Of a stretch of 64,000 nucleotides of DNA, positions 44,441 to 53,448 are shown in pieces. Origin of the DNA: Gammaproteobacteria bacterium (GTDB taxonomy: Bacteria; Pseudomonadota; Gammaproteobacteria; Steroidobacterales; Steroidobacteraceae); NCBI GenBank assembly GCA_011391405.1, contig JAABQQ010000216.1:25511-89510 (forward strand), given 5' to 3'. The notes under the pieces are model-generated. The model did not search any database, was not told the origin of the DNA, and was given only the letters and a program-made list of their open reading frames with translations. Both the position numbers and the translations under genes were made by a program. How positions within the stretch are numbered: position 1 is the first letter of the stretch; each line of letters begins with the position of its first letter.

Positions 44441-45592
44441 TTACGCCCGTTCGAAGCTGGCAACGGTCTCGACGTGTTCGGTGTACGGCATCAAGTTGAA
44501 CACCCGCAGGTCGCTCAGCCGCATCGCACCGCTGGAGGTCAGTCGGGCCGTGTCGGCGAGAAACGAGTCGAGCCCGCAGCTCACGTACACGAATCGTTCG
44601 GGCGGTGCGGCGACCAGGTGTTCCAGAAGTTCGCGATCCAGGCCCTTGCGCGGCGGATCAGCGATCACGATGTCGGCATCTACTGCCGCGGACGCCATCG
44701 TCCCCGCGGAGCCGGCAATCACCTCGATCTTGTCCCGCTCGACCGGCGCCAACGCATCGAGCCCGAGCGCCAGGCCCTGCAGTGACTGCGGGCTCACTTC
44801 ATTCAGGCGGAGGTGGGTAACGCGCGGCAGCACCGAAAGTCCGATCGCGCCGACGCCCGCATAGAATTCAGCGACGCGCGCGCCAGCCGGCACCTGCTCA
44901 CGCACGTGGTCGACGATCCGTTCCGCGACGTCGAGGTTGTTCTGGCCGAACGCGCCGGGAGGGTAATGTACGGCTGCACCACCGAAGCGCTCGACGACGC
45001 TCGGCGGACCGCACCAGTGCGTGTAGTCACGCCCCAGGATCGTGTTGGTCCGCTCGCACTGCGCGTTGAACCACAGGCTGTGCAGTTCGTCGCCGAGCCG
45101 ATCGCAAATCCGCTCAAAACACCTGGTGAAAGGCTCGATCGTCGGGCTGTTGCCGACGATCACGACCTGCGCACTTTCCGAACTGCGCTCCACCACAACC
45201 TGCAGGTAACGGGCGAGACCACGATGAACGGTCTCGGCATAAGGAGCGATCTCCGCATCGACGAGCGCGCGTCGCACCACGGCAGCAACGCGGTTGACCA
45301 GCGGATGCTGCACGACGCAGTTCGGGATATGCACCACTCGATGCGTGCCGAGTTCGAACATGCCGAGCTTCGGCGCGCCCAGCCGACCACGAATAGCCAG
45401 GCGGGCCCGCAAACGAAAGCCGGTCGTTGCACCCGACACTACGGCAACACCCGGCAAGCCGTGGGCGCGGGCCAGCGATTCCAGCGCAGCGTGCGCCGCA
45501 GTCGCGATTCCCGGCTCACCGAAGCGCGGACAGCCCGGGCAGGGCGGGCGGTGGGAGCAGGTCAGCATCGTTGCGGGCGTCAGCTGTCCCAC
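44441..45592 (-). CDS. TrmA/RlmD-family RNA (uracil-C5) methyltransferase-like protein
   Basis: A 383-residue protein. N-terminal CSHRPPCPGCPRFG is a short Cys cluster as in the iron-sulfur RlmD/TrmA-like group. PPGAFGQNN (about 214), VAEFYAGVGAIGLSVLP (SAM site, about 240), DPPRKGLDRELLEHL (about 309) and YVSCGLDSFLADTARL with the catalytic Cys are RNA m5U methyltransferase motifs. A TRAM domain is not evident. The start may be the ATG at 45568, 8 codons downstream. Exact RNA target unknown. It slightly overlaps the dipeptidase gene end. Confidence 0.85.
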   Translation of the reverse strand: MGQLTPATMLTCSHRPPCPGCPRFGEPGIATAAHAALESLARAHGLPGVAVVSGATTGFRLRARLAIRGRLGAPKLGMFELGTHRVVHIPNCVVQHPLVNRVAAVVRRALVDAEIAPYAETVHRGLARYLQVVVERSSESAQVVIVGNSPTIEPFTRCFERICDRLGDELHSLWFNAQCERTNTILGRDYTHWCGPPSVVERFGGAAVHYPPGAFGQNNLDVAERIVDHVREQVPAGARVAEFYAGVGAIGLSVLPRVTHLRLNEVSPQSLQGLALGLDALAPVERDKIEVIAGSAGTMASAAVDADIVIADPPRKGLDRELLEHLVAAPPERFVYVSCGLDSFLADTARLTSSGAMRLSDLRVFNLMPYTEHVETVASFERA

Positions 45593-46722
45593 GCGGCGTC
45601 GAACACGCGCAGCAGGTTCGTGCCCAGGATTTTTTCGATCCTGTCGTCCGAATGGCCGCGCAGGCTGAGACGGTCCGCCAGCTCCTCAAAGCGCCGTGGC
45701 GTGTTGAGGTCGTTCGCGAACAGGTAGCCGTCCACGGATTCCTGCGGCGCCGCGATGCCGGCCGCCTTGCGGCGAGCGACGTTTGCAGTAAATGACTGTA
45801 CGAATTCAGGCGTCAACGCGATGGTTGAGAGCGTGCCATCCGTACCGATCGAGACGTGCTCTTCGCCTGCGACATTCACGGCGTGCTCGATGTGACGCAC
45901 GACGTCGTCTGCCGTGGGTTGCTTGCCGCCAGACAGGTACGGCATGACATAGATGCCGGCCGCACCGCCCTTGTTGGCTACTGCGCGCAGCTCGGCGTCG
46001 GTGCGATTGCGCGGGTGATCGGCGAGTGCTGCGCAGCCCGTGTGCGTGAAGGCGACGGGGCGCGTCGAGTGACGGATGGCGTCGGCCGCAGTGACGCGCC
46101 CGCAGTGACTTGCGTCAACGAGGATCCCCAGTGCATTCATGCGCTCTACCGCCTCGTGCCCGGTGTGGCTGAGCCCCGCGTCGGACGGCTCCATGCAACC
46201 ATCGCCGAGCCGGTTGCGCCGGTTGTAGGTCGGCTGGATCACCCGGATGCCGAGCCGATGAAACGTCTCGAGCCGGTCGAGGTCAGTCTCGAAGCACACC
46301 CCGTCCTGGAAACCGTACATCAGCCCGGTCCGTCCGCTGCTTTTCGCTGCGTGGATGTCGGCGACCGACCGCACGCGGACCATGGTCGCCGGGTAGCGGT
46401 CGACTTCGGCTTCCCAGCGCGCGATTGACTCGACGGCTTTCTGGTAGGCCTCGTCGGGCGGCATCGTGCCCACTTCGCCGACGGTGAGGTGCAGGCACGT
46501 CATGCCCGACGCCCTGATGTCATCGACCTCGCGGGTCGTCAGCTCCGAGCCGTCCTCGGTGGCGTGGCCGCCGGGGCCACCCAATCCATCGATCACGACC
46601 GCTCGCGAATAGCGGTGCCACTTGCCGCTTGCGGCCTGCGACGATCGCGGCAGAACCGCGAGTCCGAACGCCACGCCTGACGCTGTGAGCAGCATCCGTC
46701 GCGTGCGTGAAATCATGTTCAT
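45580..46722 (-). CDS. Exported M19 (membrane dipeptidase)-like protein with unusual metal site
   Basis: A 380-residue protein with an RTRR-containing N-terminus and hydrophobic segment (TRRMLLTASGVAFGLAVLP), Tat-like, so probably periplasmic. DASHCG and FTHTGCAAL carry the two late His ligands of renal dipeptidase-type enzymes, and ADHPRNRTDAEL is the family's arginine loop. The usual HxD near the start is replaced by DGLGGPG and the bridging Glu region reads GFQDGVCFE, so the binuclear site is altered. The start at 46722 overlaps the amidohydrolase stop (ATGA). Confidence 0.85.
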   Translation of the reverse strand: MNMISRTRRMLLTASGVAFGLAVLPRSSQAASGKWHRYSRAVVIDGLGGPGGHATEDGSELTTREVDDIRASGMTCLHLTVGEVGTMPPDEAYQKAVESIARWEAEVDRYPATMVRVRSVADIHAAKSSGRTGLMYGFQDGVCFETDLDRLETFHRLGIRVIQPTYNRRNRLGDGCMEPSDAGLSHTGHEAVERMNALGILVDASHCGRVTAADAIRHSTRPVAFTHTGCAALADHPRNRTDAELRAVANKGGAAGIYVMPYLSGGKQPTADDVVRHIEHAVNVAGEEHVSIGTDGTLSTIALTPEFVQSFTANVARRKAAGIAAPQESVDGYLFANDLNTPRRFEELADRLSLRGHSDDRIEKILGTNLLRVFDAAWDS

Positions 46723-48812
46723 CGTCCCGTCGCAGCGAGGAGTTGGATACCGAGCGCGCGGCACAGGGCGTCGGGATCGAACAGCGCACCGTCCTTGATG
46801 ACGAGGCGCAGGCGCCGCACGTCGCCGACGTTGCGGCTCGGGTCGCCATCGACGAGGATCATATCCGCCAGTTTTCCCGGCGCAATCGAGCCGAGTTCAC
46901 CTTCGAGACCGGCCAGTCGCGCCGCGTCGAGCGTGGCGATGCGCAGCACCTCCGGCGCCGGCACGCCGGCTTCGACGTACAGTTCCAGTTCACGCGCCAG
47001 CATGAAACCGGGCAGCGCATCCGTGCCTGCGACGATGGGCACGCCCGCGCTGCGGACGGCCATCAGCATGCGTTGCATCTGGGTCAGTGCCTGCCGGTAG
47101 CTCGCGTCCTTGCCGTCTGGAACTGGCAAGCCTCCCTCGAGCAGGCTGCGCCGGACGAGCGGCGGCATGCGATCGGCCACGGCCGCCGCGCCCGGGCCCA
47201 CCACGCCCGCACGATCGGTGAGGAGGCTTTCAAACACGACGAGCGTCGGGTCCAGCGTGACGTGACGCTGCTTGAGCAGCCGCAGGAAGGCCTGCACGCG
47301 CGCCGACTGCGGATCGACACTGGCCGCGTGCTCCGCGACGGCCGTAAATCGTGCAGGTGTGCGCGTGTCCTGCACTTTGTCGTACAGGAAGTTCAGGAAC
47401 ACCATGTTCATGTGCTGGATTTCGTCGTACCCGGCGAGCACGGCCTGTTCGGCCGTCATGAACGCGGGGACGTGACCGCCGACTCGCATGCCCGCCCTGT
47501 GTGCCTCGTCCGCGATGGCCGGCACCAGCTTCGGATCCATCGAACTGTAGATCTTGACCAGCCCGAAGCCGGCAGCGCTCATGGCCTGCACCGCCTTGCG
47601 GGCTTCGGTCTCGTCGCTGACGAGCATCTTGGTCGGCCCCTGGAACGGCCCGCGTCCGTCGATGATGCCGGCGTAGGTCACGCGCGGACCGATGGCTTCG
47701 TTGGTGTCGAACACGCGCAGCAGCGCGGGCTTGTCGGGTTCGGCGGCCATGTCACGAACGCTCGTGACCCCGGCGGCCAGGAACAGCGGTCCGTCGTCGA
47801 GGGCCGGGTGCGTGTGCAGGTCCCACAACCCGGGCAGCAATGCGCGGCCCCCGGCATCGATCCGCTCGGCGCCAGCGGGGATCGGTAGCGAGCCGTCGGG
47901 ACCGACCGCGACGATGCGTTGCTGCGCGAAAATGACGGTGGTGCCGGGACGCATCGTCATGTGCTCGGAATCGAACAGGTTGGCGTGCTCGATCACGACC
48001 GGACCGGATGGCGCACGCCGCAGCGAGCGTACCTGTGCCGTGCGCCGGCTCGCCTCCTGCGCGTCCTGCTCTGCGCGCAGCGCCGTGAGCGAGTCCTGCC
48101 AGCCTTCGCGCACGAGCGTCGAAAAGCTGTCGATCGTCGCGAACAATTCGCCGTCCTCGTCGAGCCAGACGCTGGTGGGCTGGAACCCCAGGCCGCCGAT
48201 CGAATACAGGCTGGCCTGGCGGGAAGATTCGCCGTTGCCGAGCTTCAATTGCGACAGCTGCTGCAGGTCTGCCTCACCCTGCGGCAGCAGGGGCAGCTTG
48301 CGGCCCGGTGCGTCGCGCAGTGCGCGCGCCAGCAGGCCGATCTCCTCGAACGATCCGGACTGGCTGACGTAGAACGCCGCACCCGCGACGGGCTGGGTTC
48401 CGCTTTCGACCTTGTTCTGCCAGGTGGCGGTGCCTGACGCGCGCCTGAAGCGTTCGGCCACCGGACTCTTGAGGTAGTCATTGCCGTCGGTCGCGATGGC
48501 CACGGGAATGCCGTTCGCGTCGAGCTCGATCTTCGACGTGAATGCCGGGCCGCGGCCGCGATCGTTGTACGCAAAATGGACGACGCGGGTGCCGTCGGCC
48601 TGCAGGCAGACCGTCTGGTAGCCCGCGCGATTGCCCATCAAGTTGAACTCGTAGTCGCGGCTCGACCGGGTGCCCGTCGGGCAGGCAAGCGGTTGCGGCA
48701 CCGCAATGGAAGCCTTCTGCGCGACTGGTGGATCCGCCGCCAACGCGGGACCAGTCAGAGCCAGCACCGCTGTAACGACTGTGACGAGCCGTCGTCTACT
48801 TGCGTGAGTCAA
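46719..48812 (-). CDS. Exported metal-dependent amidohydrolase family protein
   Basis: A 697-residue protein. Signal peptide about 1-25 (LTGPALAAD). An N-terminal region of about 240 residues of beta-rich sequence precedes the amidohydrolase part (about 270-690): LPGLWDLHTHP with the HxH metal pair (about 338), LVKIYSS with the candidate carboxylated Lys (about 435), GGHVPAF, IQHMN, and GTDALPGF with the catalytic Asp (about 635). The layout matches prolidase/imidazolonepropionase-like secreted amidohydrolases. Substrate unknown. It heads a unit with the M19-like gene (ATGA overlap), suggesting a common peptide substrate pathway. Confidence 0.88.
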   Translation of the reverse strand: MTHASRRRLVTVVTAVLALTGPALAADPPVAQKASIAVPQPLACPTGTRSSRDYEFNLMGNRAGYQTVCLQADGTRVVHFAYNDRGRGPAFTSKIELDANGIPVAIATDGNDYLKSPVAERFRRASGTATWQNKVESGTQPVAGAAFYVSQSGSFEEIGLLARALRDAPGRKLPLLPQGEADLQQLSQLKLGNGESSRQASLYSIGGLGFQPTSVWLDEDGELFATIDSFSTLVREGWQDSLTALRAEQDAQEASRRTAQVRSLRRAPSGPVVIEHANLFDSEHMTMRPGTTVIFAQQRIVAVGPDGSLPIPAGAERIDAGGRALLPGLWDLHTHPALDDGPLFLAAGVTSVRDMAAEPDKPALLRVFDTNEAIGPRVTYAGIIDGRGPFQGPTKMLVSDETEARKAVQAMSAAGFGLVKIYSSMDPKLVPAIADEAHRAGMRVGGHVPAFMTAEQAVLAGYDEIQHMNMVFLNFLYDKVQDTRTPARFTAVAEHAASVDPQSARVQAFLRLLKQRHVTLDPTLVVFESLLTDRAGVVGPGAAAVADRMPPLVRRSLLEGGLPVPDGKDASYRQALTQMQRMLMAVRSAGVPIVAGTDALPGFMLARELELYVEAGVPAPEVLRIATLDAARLAGLEGELGSIAPGKLADMILVDGDPSRNVGDVRRLRLVIKDGALFDPDALCRALGIQLLAATGR

Positions 48813-48821
48813 CCGACCTCC

Positions 48822-48845
48822 CTCTCCCTAACCCCTAACCCCTAG
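48822..48845. repeat. Short CCCCTAA direct repeat
   Basis: About three units (TCCCTAA, CCCCTAA, CCCCTAG, 48825-48845) between two minus-strand genes, ending in the stop codon of the cyanophycinase-like gene. Too short for any assigned role. Confidence 0.6.
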
Positions 48846-49840
48846 TAAACGCTGCCCCCCGGCTGCGACGAACTCAGCACGCCGGCTTCGGCCGTGACCG
48901 TGTACGTGGTGCCAGCGTTGCCCCGCCAGTCCGCTACGTTGAAGCTTTCGCCTGCGCCGACACGACGCACGGCCACGTTGCGATAAGTCAACGGCAGGCC
49001 CGGCGAGCAGACTTCCGGCGCGCCCGGCGCCTCGATGAAGTACGCACTGTTGCTGCCGACGACCCTGCCGTTGCCACGTGCGTCGATCAGCACCGCCGTT
49101 TCCTCGCTGACGGCGATCGCACGCGGTTGCACGCTCCAGCCGTTCGCATGAATGCGACAGAGAAAACTGATGGTGCGACCCATGCGATCACGCGCCGCGA
49201 AATGCGTGTCGCCAATGGCGCCCTGCAGGTTCGCCTCGTACACGAAATCACGCGCGAACGTGTTGTACCGGTTGTAAGGATCCGCGAGTGCTTCGCTCGA
49301 GGTGATCCCCTGGCTGCCCAATGCGGAGTACACGAACTGCGTCAGCACAGCGAGGCCTGCGCTGGTGCCGCCGCTCGGCTTGCCTGCAGCGATATGCTCG
49401 TTCAAGGCGTCCTGCACCGGCGTGCCGGTCCATTCGGTGATGTAGTTCGACTGGTCGCCGCCGGCGATCCAGACCACCTCGGCATTGGCGATCGTTTCGC
49501 GCACCGACGGCACCGTTGCGGCCTTGGCCGAACTGATGATCAGCGTCGCCACCGAATTGAGACCGGGGCAGAGTTCCTGCACGTACGGGTTGTAGGCATC
49601 CGTGCCGGCGGCGCGGACCACCAGGAAGTCACCGCCGGTCGCGCGGGCACACAGCCATTGGAAGGCCGCGTCGACGTCGGTGCTGCCGCCCATCAGCACC
49701 GTGCCGGCGGTGGTGGTGGCAGTCGCATCGGCCGTGTTCCCCACCCGGAAATAGGTCTTCTTGGCCGCCAGGGCGGGACCCGGCAGGGCGCAGGCGCAGG
49801 CCAGGAGGGTCGTGGTCAAGGCGGCAAGCAGGCGGGACAT
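48842..49840 (-). CDS. Secreted cyanophycinase-like protein (S51-type Type 1 GATase-like)
   Basis: A 332-residue protein with a signal peptide (about 1-26, GPALAA). VLMGGSTDVDAAFQWLC, VVWIAGGDQSNYI, GGTSAGLAVL with the nucleophile Ser (about 148) and GDTHFAARDRMGRTI (about 203) match extracellular cyanophycinase, which cleaves cyanophycin to beta-Asp-Arg dipeptides. The ATG at 49840 has AAGGAG 8 bases upstream, which decides the start. Secreted forms let bacteria feed on cyanophycin from outside; no cyanophycin synthetase is in the window. The neighbouring exported dipeptidase and amidohydrolase genes would fit a peptide-use role. Confidence 0.88.
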   Translation of the reverse strand: MSRLLAALTTTLLACACALPGPALAAKKTYFRVGNTADATATTTAGTVLMGGSTDVDAAFQWLCARATGGDFLVVRAAGTDAYNPYVQELCPGLNSVATLIISSAKAATVPSVRETIANAEVVWIAGGDQSNYITEWTGTPVQDALNEHIAAGKPSGGTSAGLAVLTQFVYSALGSQGITSSEALADPYNRYNTFARDFVYEANLQGAIGDTHFAARDRMGRTISFLCRIHANGWSVQPRAIAVSEETAVLIDARGNGRVVGSNSAYFIEAPGAPEVCSPGLPLTYRNVAVRRVGAGESFNVADWRGNAGTTYTVTAEAGVLSSSQPGGSVY

Positions 49841-49951
49841 GGCGAGACTCCTTGTTGTTGTTCCACGGGAGCATAGTGACGGGGCGTCCGGCGCACAACG
49901 CGTGCGTCGCGCCCGGGCAGCGGCTGGAGCCGTCGCCACGCCGGATGGGAC

Positions 49952-51328
49952 TTAATGCCCCCGGGCAGGCGAGACCGGCATTGGATCAAGCAGCCCGGTC
50001 ACCAGCGCGTCCATCTGCGCAGTCGGGATATCCGCCACTGACTCTGCCGCGGTCGTGAGGCGTGTCAGCACGTCGGTCTGCGTGCGTCCGCGCTCGAAGG
50101 CGACACGATACGGAATTTCGTGGTGGAACATCACCATCGAATAACGCGGAATGAATCGCTCCGGGTGACGTCGCTCGAGCTCGAAGCTCAGTTCCTTGCG
50201 CAACATGAACTTGGGATCGCGGACCGTATCCCGCATCTCCAGGAAATTCTCGAGGGCCATCGCGGCGATCGCATCGGTGTCCGGCTTGCGCAACCGGAAG
50301 AACTGCTCGAAGGCCGACCGCCAGTCGTCGGCCGAACGCAGCAGCCGGTCGAGTTCGAAGCAGTCCTCGAAGCATGCGTTCATGCCCTGGCCGTGGAACG
50401 GCACGATCGCATGCGCTGCATCGCCGAGCAGCACGGCGGCTTCGCCGGCTGACCATGCGTCTGCATGGACCGTACCCATGCGGCCGACGGGACGCTCGAG
50501 AAATTCGCGGGCGAGTCCCGGCATCAGCGGCACGACGTCGGGGAACTGGCTGGCGAAGAACGCGTCGACAGTCTCGCGGCTATCGAGCGCGGCGAAGCTT
50601 TCCGCGCCACTTTTCAGGGCGAGGAACAGCGTGACGGTGAAGCTGCCGTCGATGTTCGGCAGCGCGATCAGCATGAAGCCGCCGCGCGGCCAGATGTGCA
50701 GTGCATTACGCTCGATGTGGTGCGAGCCGTCCCGTCCGGCCGGCAGCGTGAGCTCCTTGTAGCCGTGCTCGAGCATGTCCTCGGCGACGCGCACGCCGAG
50801 CTGGCCGGTCATCGCGCGCCGCACGACGGAACCCGCACCGTCTGCCGCGATCAGCGGCGCGAGCGGCTGCGTGTACGTGTCGCCCGAGACTTCGTCGAGC
50901 ATGACGAGCTCATCGCGCTCGAAGTCGAGCGCGCGTGCCGCTTGCAGGAAGCGTGGTTCGATGCCGTAATGACGCTGCGCATGGTCGAGCAGAACTCGGT
51001 TCAGGCCCGGCCGCGAGACGGAGTGAATGACCTCGTGCGGCCGCTGGCCGTAGGGTGCAAACGTGAGGGAACCGTCGGGCGCGTGCAGGGTGCGACCCCG
51101 CATCGGGATCAGCAGCGGCTCGACGTCCTCGAACACGCCGGCTTCGCGCAGCGCATGGATGCCGCGATCCGCCAGCGCCAGGTTGATCGAGCGACCCGCA
51201 TCCATGTCGACCTTGCGCAGGTCCGGGCGGCGTTCGAACACCTGCACCTGCCGGCCTTGCCGCGCAAGGTAGATGGCCATCAGCGCGCCGGACAGGCCTG
51301 CGCCCAGGATCGTGACGGGTCGCTTCAC
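49952..51328 (-). CDS. kmo: Kynurenine 3-monooxygenase
   Basis: A 458-residue FAD monooxygenase that hydroxylates kynurenine to 3-hydroxykynurenine using NADPH and oxygen. VTILGAGLSGALMAIYLARQG (Rossmann, about 5), DMDAGRSINLALADRG (about 41, substrate region), VLLGDAAHAIVPFHGQGMNACFEDC (DG/GD motif, about 292) and a helical C-terminus are typical. The start is GTG at 51328, overlapping the kynU stop by 4 bases (GTGA). The frame is open far upstream, but that is shadow sequence of kynU. Last gene of the kynurenine operon. Confidence 0.95.
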   Translation of the reverse strand: MKRPVTILGAGLSGALMAIYLARQGRQVQVFERRPDLRKVDMDAGRSINLALADRGIHALREAGVFEDVEPLLIPMRGRTLHAPDGSLTFAPYGQRPHEVIHSVSRPGLNRVLLDHAQRHYGIEPRFLQAARALDFERDELVMLDEVSGDTYTQPLAPLIAADGAGSVVRRAMTGQLGVRVAEDMLEHGYKELTLPAGRDGSHHIERNALHIWPRGGFMLIALPNIDGSFTVTLFLALKSGAESFAALDSRETVDAFFASQFPDVVPLMPGLAREFLERPVGRMGTVHADAWSAGEAAVLLGDAAHAIVPFHGQGMNACFEDCFELDRLLRSADDWRSAFEQFFRLRKPDTDAIAAMALENFLEMRDTVRDPKFMLRKELSFELERRHPERFIPRYSMVMFHHEIPYRVAFERGRTQTDVLTRLTTAAESVADIPTAQMDALVTGLLDPMPVSPARGH

Positions 51329-52602
51329 GCCCCGAGTTCCGCATGCAGCGCGTCCACGCAGCGCCAGACGTCGTCGAAGCGGTTGTAGAAGGGCACAGGT
51401 GCGGCGCGGATCACGTCCGGCTCGCGCCAGTCGGGCAGGATGGAGCGCTGTCGCAGGCCGTCGAAAACGGCGCGTGCACGATCGCGGGTGAGCCCGACCA
51501 GACGCAGCGACAACGCGGCGCCACGCGCTTGCGGATCGGAGGGCGTGATGATTTCGACGCGACCTGCGAGCCGCGCCTGCACCAGGCGTTCGAAATATCC
51601 CGTCAAGGCGACCGACTTCTGGCGCAGGGCCGGCAGACCGACCGCGGCAAAGTGCTCGAGCGATGCTGCGAGTGGCGCCATGGCGAGAATCGGCGGATTG
51701 CTGAGCTGCCAGCCTTCTGCACCCGGCGTGGGATTGAACTCCGGTGCCATCAGGAAGCGCGTGGCCTTCTGGTGGCCCCACCAGCCGGCGAAGCGCGGCA
51801 AGGTCGAGTCGGTTGCGTGGCGCGCGTGCACGAACGCGCCTCCCACGGCACCCGGCCCGCCGTTCAGGTATTTGTAGTTGCACCACACGGCAAAGTCCGC
51901 GCCCGCGTCGTGCAGTGAGACCGGCACGTTGCCTGCGGCATGCGCGAGATCCCAGCCGACGATGCAGCCCGCTGCGTGTCCCGCAGTCGTGATCGCCTCG
52001 ACGTCGAGCACCTGGCCTGTCAGGTACTGCACTCCCGGCAGCAGGATCGTGGCGATCCGCGTGCCCTCGCGTTCGATCGTCGCGATGATGTCTTCGGTTC
52101 GAAGCAGGTCTTCGCCATCGCGCGGTGCGATCTCGATCAAGTCCCGCGCCGGGTCGAGCCCGTGGCAGCGTACTTGCGATTCGACGGCGTGGCGATCGGA
52201 GGGAAACGCCGAGCGTTCCATCAGGATCGCTCGACGCGCACCTGACGGCCGGTAGAAGCTCACCAGCATCAAGTGCAGGTTGGCTGTGAGCGTATTCATC
52301 GCGATGACTTCGGCCGGTTCGGCCCCGACCAGCGTGGCCAGCGCAGGTGCGAGCCGCTCGTGGTACGTCAGCCACGGATGACGACCGGTGAAGTGTCCTT
52401 CGACCCCGAGCGAGCGCCAGTCGCGCATCACGTCCTCGACGTACTCGGTGGCCAGCACGGGTTGCGCGCCCAGTGAGTGTCCGCACAGGTAGACGAGTTC
52501 GCGGCCGCTGGCCGCCTCGCGCGGCAGGATGAAGCGATCGTGCCAGGCCGCCAGCGCATCCCCGGCATCGAGCGCGTGCGCGTGTTCCCGGTCGAGCCTC
52601 AT
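51325..52602 (-). CDS. kynU: Kynureninase
   Basis: A 425-residue PLP enzyme that cleaves 3-hydroxykynurenine to 3-hydroxyanthranilate and alanine. CGHSLGAQP (about 40), MNTLTANLHLMLVSFYRP (about 100), GWDLAHAAGNVP (about 220) and the PLP Lys in WCNYKYLNGGPGAVGG (about 247) are all visible. HKATRFLMAPEF and IITPSD follow. Its ATG overlaps the cyclase stop and its stop overlaps the kmo start, each by 4 bases. Confidence 0.96.
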   Translation of the reverse strand: MRLDREHAHALDAGDALAAWHDRFILPREAASGRELVYLCGHSLGAQPVLATEYVEDVMRDWRSLGVEGHFTGRHPWLTYHERLAPALATLVGAEPAEVIAMNTLTANLHLMLVSFYRPSGARRAILMERSAFPSDRHAVESQVRCHGLDPARDLIEIAPRDGEDLLRTEDIIATIEREGTRIATILLPGVQYLTGQVLDVEAITTAGHAAGCIVGWDLAHAAGNVPVSLHDAGADFAVWCNYKYLNGGPGAVGGAFVHARHATDSTLPRFAGWWGHQKATRFLMAPEFNPTPGAEGWQLSNPPILAMAPLAASLEHFAAVGLPALRQKSVALTGYFERLVQARLAGRVEIITPSDPQARGAALSLRLVGLTRDRARAVFDGLRQRSILPDWREPDVIRAAPVPFYNRFDDVWRCVDALHAELGA

Positions 52603-53444
52603 GTCGCGCCTCCAGGAATCGACAGCAACGGATACAGCACGGGACGGCTCGGCGCCGCATCGGCGCCAAAGGCGGGTACCTGCAGGTCGAGCAGGTACAG
52701 TCCGTCTGCCACCGAGTCAGGCACGTAGGCGAGTTCGGTGACGAGCGCCTGGCCACGCGTTGCCTGCGCTGCGTCGTCGGAACCCGGGGGCAGTCCCCAG
52801 TACTCGCGATGTGCCGCAAGGTGGCCACCGTCGTCGGCGCGGTCGAGGCTCGGCAGGTCGACCACGAGCGAGGTGACCCCGCGCTCGACCAGCCACCGCA
52901 TGGCTTCGGGCAGGAAATACGGCGCCGGGCTCGGTGAGCCGGAGTATGCGCGGTGCCGTTTGTCGGCTCCGTTCGGCAGCGTGCGAATCACCACCGCCGT
53001 GCATGGGATATCGAGCCACGCTGAGGCCGCGGCTGCAAGTGCGACCCGGCGGATCACGAGGTCATCGGCGGCGGCGTGACCGCCCGGCACGGCAGCCGCT
53101 GCCGCGCCCAACGGCTCTGGCCGGACAGAGACGACCAGTGCGACACAAGGCGCCACGGGCGTCAGGCTCGCAACTGTGACCGGACTGCGCGTTACGTGCC
53201 CGATGCATTCGGTGTGGGTGCCGTGGCAATGCGGGGCCAGCGAATGCACTGCGCAATTGCAACTGGCACCGTTCGCGACGCTGCCGGTGAAGCCGCCGAT
53301 CCGCAGGGGCTCGCTCGAGGCTGGCGTTGCGACGAAGAAGCTCGGTTGTGCGCCATTGAACTCGAGCACGATGGCAAGATCCGCGGGCGCGGTGACGTCC
53401 GCACGCCAACGCCGGTCGCCGGCAGTGAACTCCAGGCCGTTCAA
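52599..53444 (-). CDS. Cyclase-family protein, probable kynurenine formamidase
   Basis: A 281-residue protein of the cyclase/KynB superfamily: NCAVHSLAPHCHGTHTECIGH (about 62-82) corresponds to the HxGTHxDxPxH metal motif, with Glu in place of the usual Asp; VVIRTLPNGADKRHRAYSG and LVVDLPSLDR are late conserved blocks. Bacterial KynB enzymes (about 210 residues) hydrolyse N-formylkynurenine to kynurenine; this one is longer and diverged. Its place between haaO and kynU strongly suggests that role. It starts 4 bases after the haaO stop and overlaps kynU by 4. Confidence 0.82.
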   Translation of the reverse strand: MNGLEFTAGDRRWRADVTAPADLAIVLEFNGAQPSFFVATPASSEPLRIGGFTGSVANGASCNCAVHSLAPHCHGTHTECIGHVTRSPVTVASLTPVAPCVALVVSVRPEPLGAAAAAVPGGHAAADDLVIRRVALAAAASAWLDIPCTAVVIRTLPNGADKRHRAYSGSPSPAPYFLPEAMRWLVERGVTSLVVDLPSLDRADDGGHLAAHREYWGLPPGSDDAAQATRGQALVTELAYVPDSVADGLYLLDLQVPAFGADAAPSRPVLYPLLSIPGGAT

Positions 53445-53448
53445 GGGG

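Noticed and set aside
48825..48845. CCCCTAA repeats resembling telomeric sequence
   Set aside because: Only three units, one of them imperfect, in an ordinary intergenic gap. No hairpin or chromosome end is implied.
49952..52828. A 958-codon minus-strand frame that looks like a giant fusion ending in kynurenine 3-monooxygenase
   Set aside because: The part upstream of 51328 is an out-of-frame reading of kynU, which has all its motifs in its own frame. The GTG at 51328 fits the Kmo N-terminus.
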